From NCBI RefSeq assembly GCF_000220255.1, contig NZ_GL982513.1:1516225-1561659 (forward strand): 45,435 nt of DNA, given 5' to 3'. The notes beneath the pieces are model-generated. The model ran no database searches, was not told the DNA's origin, and was given only the letters and a program-made list of their open reading frames with translations. The position numbers were made by a program, and so were the translations under genes. Below, piece after piece: positions 44,027-45,435 of this stretch. This DNA comes from Prevotella pallens ATCC 700821 (GTDB lineage: Bacteria > Bacteroidota > Bacteroidia > Bacteroidales > Bacteroidaceae). How positions within the stretch are numbered: the stretch's first letter is position 1; every line of letters begins with the position of its first letter.

Positions 44027-44623
44027 TTATTTAAAGAAAGCCCCATTCCAATTAAGTTTTCTTTGTTTTAAAATGTTGCTCATATCTGTTTTATCGTTAG
44101 ACGAAAGTAACGGAACTGTGAATTTAATGGTTAAACTATTGTCTGACTCTGACAATTTAAACTCACAAAGTGTAATATTTGCCATATTCAATAAGTCTTC
44201 ATAGCGTTGTTGTAACATAGAATCGGGCTTTTCAAATACAGGAGTAAGGTCTATTTCAAAAGGTTTCAACTTCCATTCTTTTGAAAATAGCATTAATTTA
44301 CTTTCTGCAATTGGTCCATTCCATGTTTGTACTAGTGCTATAGTTGAATTATCTAAACTCTTTATTTCTAATTTAGATGCATTGTTTAACTGTACACGAA
44401 TATAATTGTTGGTAAATTTCTCTATACGTGTTGTATCTTGCAAACTATTCACAACCTCTGGTTTCATTTTCATTGTAACATAGTCTGCTAATTCTGTTCT
44501 TAAACTTTTATTGAGATATGGCACAATAGAATCTGGCATTTCAATCCAAAGCTGACGCATTTCTTGTGCGTTTACTGCAATGAGATTGAAAGTTATCATT
44601 AGGGTCAAAAATATTCTTTTCAT
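44027..44623 (-). CDS. DUF3256 family secreted protein
   Basis: The 198-residue protein has a signal peptide (MKRIFLTLMITFNLIAVNAQ). The mature start EMRQLWIEMPDSIVPYLNKSLR and the following length fit DUF3256, a Bacteroidales family without known function. No lipobox or membrane helix is seen; the composition suggests a small alpha/beta periplasmic protein. It is upstream of the small-RNA unit and the MFS operon and is read separately from the next secreted gene (112-nt gap). Confidence 0.78.
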   Translation of the reverse strand: MKRIFLTLMITFNLIAVNAQEMRQLWIEMPDSIVPYLNKSLRTELADYVTMKMKPEVVNSLQDTTRIEKFTNNYIRVQLNNASKLEIKSLDNSTIALVQTWNGPIAESKLMLFSKEWKLKPFEIDLTPVFEKPDSMLQQRYEDLLNMANITLCEFKLSESDNSLTIKFTVPLLSSNDKTDMSNILKQRKLNWNGAFFK

Positions 44624-44735
44624 ATTAAGTTTACATAGAATAATATGTTAATAATACTACGATGCTTTGTATTTAGATAATTGGACCTTATATTTTAAAT
44701 TGTAATAAAAAAATGTCTATTTATTATATCGCTTA

Positions 44736-45191
44736 TTAGAAGAGCGAAAAACTTACATCGCAATTGTTTTTATACGTAGAAATCATTATCATTGTTCTGT
44801 TTTTACTATTATATCCTACTACAAATTTTCCATCGTCTAAATTTTCTGAATTGGTTATATTATAACGTCCTTCATATTTTTTTGATAAATTATTCATCCG
44901 TGTTATTGCATTGTCTTTACTTTTGCAATAAGTTGTTAGACGCAACTGATTAAATTTTCCATCTTTATTAAAAAAACATTCCGCCTCATTATATTTTTCG
45001 CCATCAAATGCAACATTTTTATAAATAGCTTTCTCGTTACTCAATAGATAGGGAACACCAAACATTTTCTCTAACACTCGCATTGTCTCTGCGTTGTCTA
45101 CCATAAATTTAATGTTTTCAATCTGTTGTTGTGCTGACAAATTTAATGTAAATACAAATAAGAGGATTATAAACCCTAAACTTTTCTTCAT
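44736..45191 (-). CDS. Small secreted protein of unknown function
   Basis: The 151-residue protein has a signal peptide (MKKSLGFIILLFVFTLNLSAQ). The mature protein of about 130 residues has a mixed alpha/beta look (EKMFGVPYLLSNEKAIYKN, RLTTYCKSKDNAITRMNNL) and two or three cysteines. I recognise no family. A -7 box TAACTTTG lies at 45221-45228 on the minus strand, 29 nt upstream. It may be co-transcribed with DUF3256. Confidence 0.65.
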   Translation of the reverse strand: MKKSLGFIILLFVFTLNLSAQQQIENIKFMVDNAETMRVLEKMFGVPYLLSNEKAIYKNVAFDGEKYNEAECFFNKDGKFNQLRLTTYCKSKDNAITRMNNLSKKYEGRYNITNSENLDDGKFVVGYNSKNRTMIMISTYKNNCDVSFSLF

Positions 45192-45435
45192 TATTTTAAA
45201 TTCTTTATCTATTTTTTGTGCAAAGTTATATAGAAATTGACGAAAGTAAATACTTTTTTTAAGAAATCTATAATAGTTATTTTTATAAGTGTCTATTATT
45301 TCAGCATAAATTGTTTACTTGTGCTCTATTTTATCTGGCACACATTAACAAGAAAGAGCCTACAAAAATAGATCCCTATAACAAAGAAGTGTTAAACCAA
45401 AAATAAGGAAAAGCTAAAATAAAAATATGCACCTG

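Overview
The window looks like a chromosomal segment of a Bacteroidales bacterium, most likely Prevotella or a close relative. The DNA is AT-rich. Many genes are preceded by the Bacteroidetes sigma-ABfr promoter pattern (TTTG, 19-20 nt, TAnnTTTG), and Shine-Dalgarno sequences are weak. The gene content also fits: two TonB-dependent outer-membrane proteins, a FadL-type porin, dipeptidyl peptidase IV, a serine palmitoyltransferase-like enzyme, DUF4924, DUF3256, and Hcp next to a Crp-family regulator. No rRNA, tRNA or CRISPR array was seen.

Left end (1-3960): an accessory, decaying region. It holds the 3' end of one ISL3-family IS, a small broken gene, an EcsC-like gene with a probable start-proximal frameshift, a secreted protein of unknown function, and a complete but triply frameshifted ISL3-family IS (2595-3903). 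That IS lies directly against the terminator of the next gene. From 3990 to 9000 come a FadL-like porin and a Tyr/Gly-rich secreted protein (both minus), then an alpha-L-fucosidase-cutC pair (plus).

Middle (9000-31500): mostly core genes. In order they are a secreted transglutaminase-like protein; a TIGR01212 radical SAM protein divergent from DPP IV; a serine palmitoyltransferase-like gene divergent from a lipid kinase-trmN6 pair; a lysE-DUF4924-rfbD-prfC operon; a ROK glucokinase; a Crp/Fnr regulator followed by hcp, with a candidate operator at about -40; and a polyamine operon (aguA-aguB-GNAT/acetyltransferase fusion-rluA family) converting agmatine to putrescine.

Right part (31500-45435): all genes are on the minus strand. 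An apparently more G+C-rich five-gene unit (TonB-type barrel, membrane protein, small winged-helix protein, S41 protease, secreted unknown) is followed by a DUF2141 protein, an Oar-like TonB receptor, an MFS nucleoside transporter-bifunctional nuclease-rsmE operon, a DUF3256 protein and another secreted unknown. Between the MFS gene and DUF3256 there is a promoter-to-terminator unit that would make a small RNA of about 70 nt.

The most unusual signal is in the intergenic DNA. Three loci (9158-9231, 19075-19148, 27137-27232) carry four, four and five copies of the palindrome AGATATCT (or a near match), spaced exactly 22 bp apart. A fourth locus (31869-31948) has a different 14-bp palindrome with the same exact 22-bp period, about two helical turns. 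These look like phased arrays of protein-binding or structured sites and no gene explains them.
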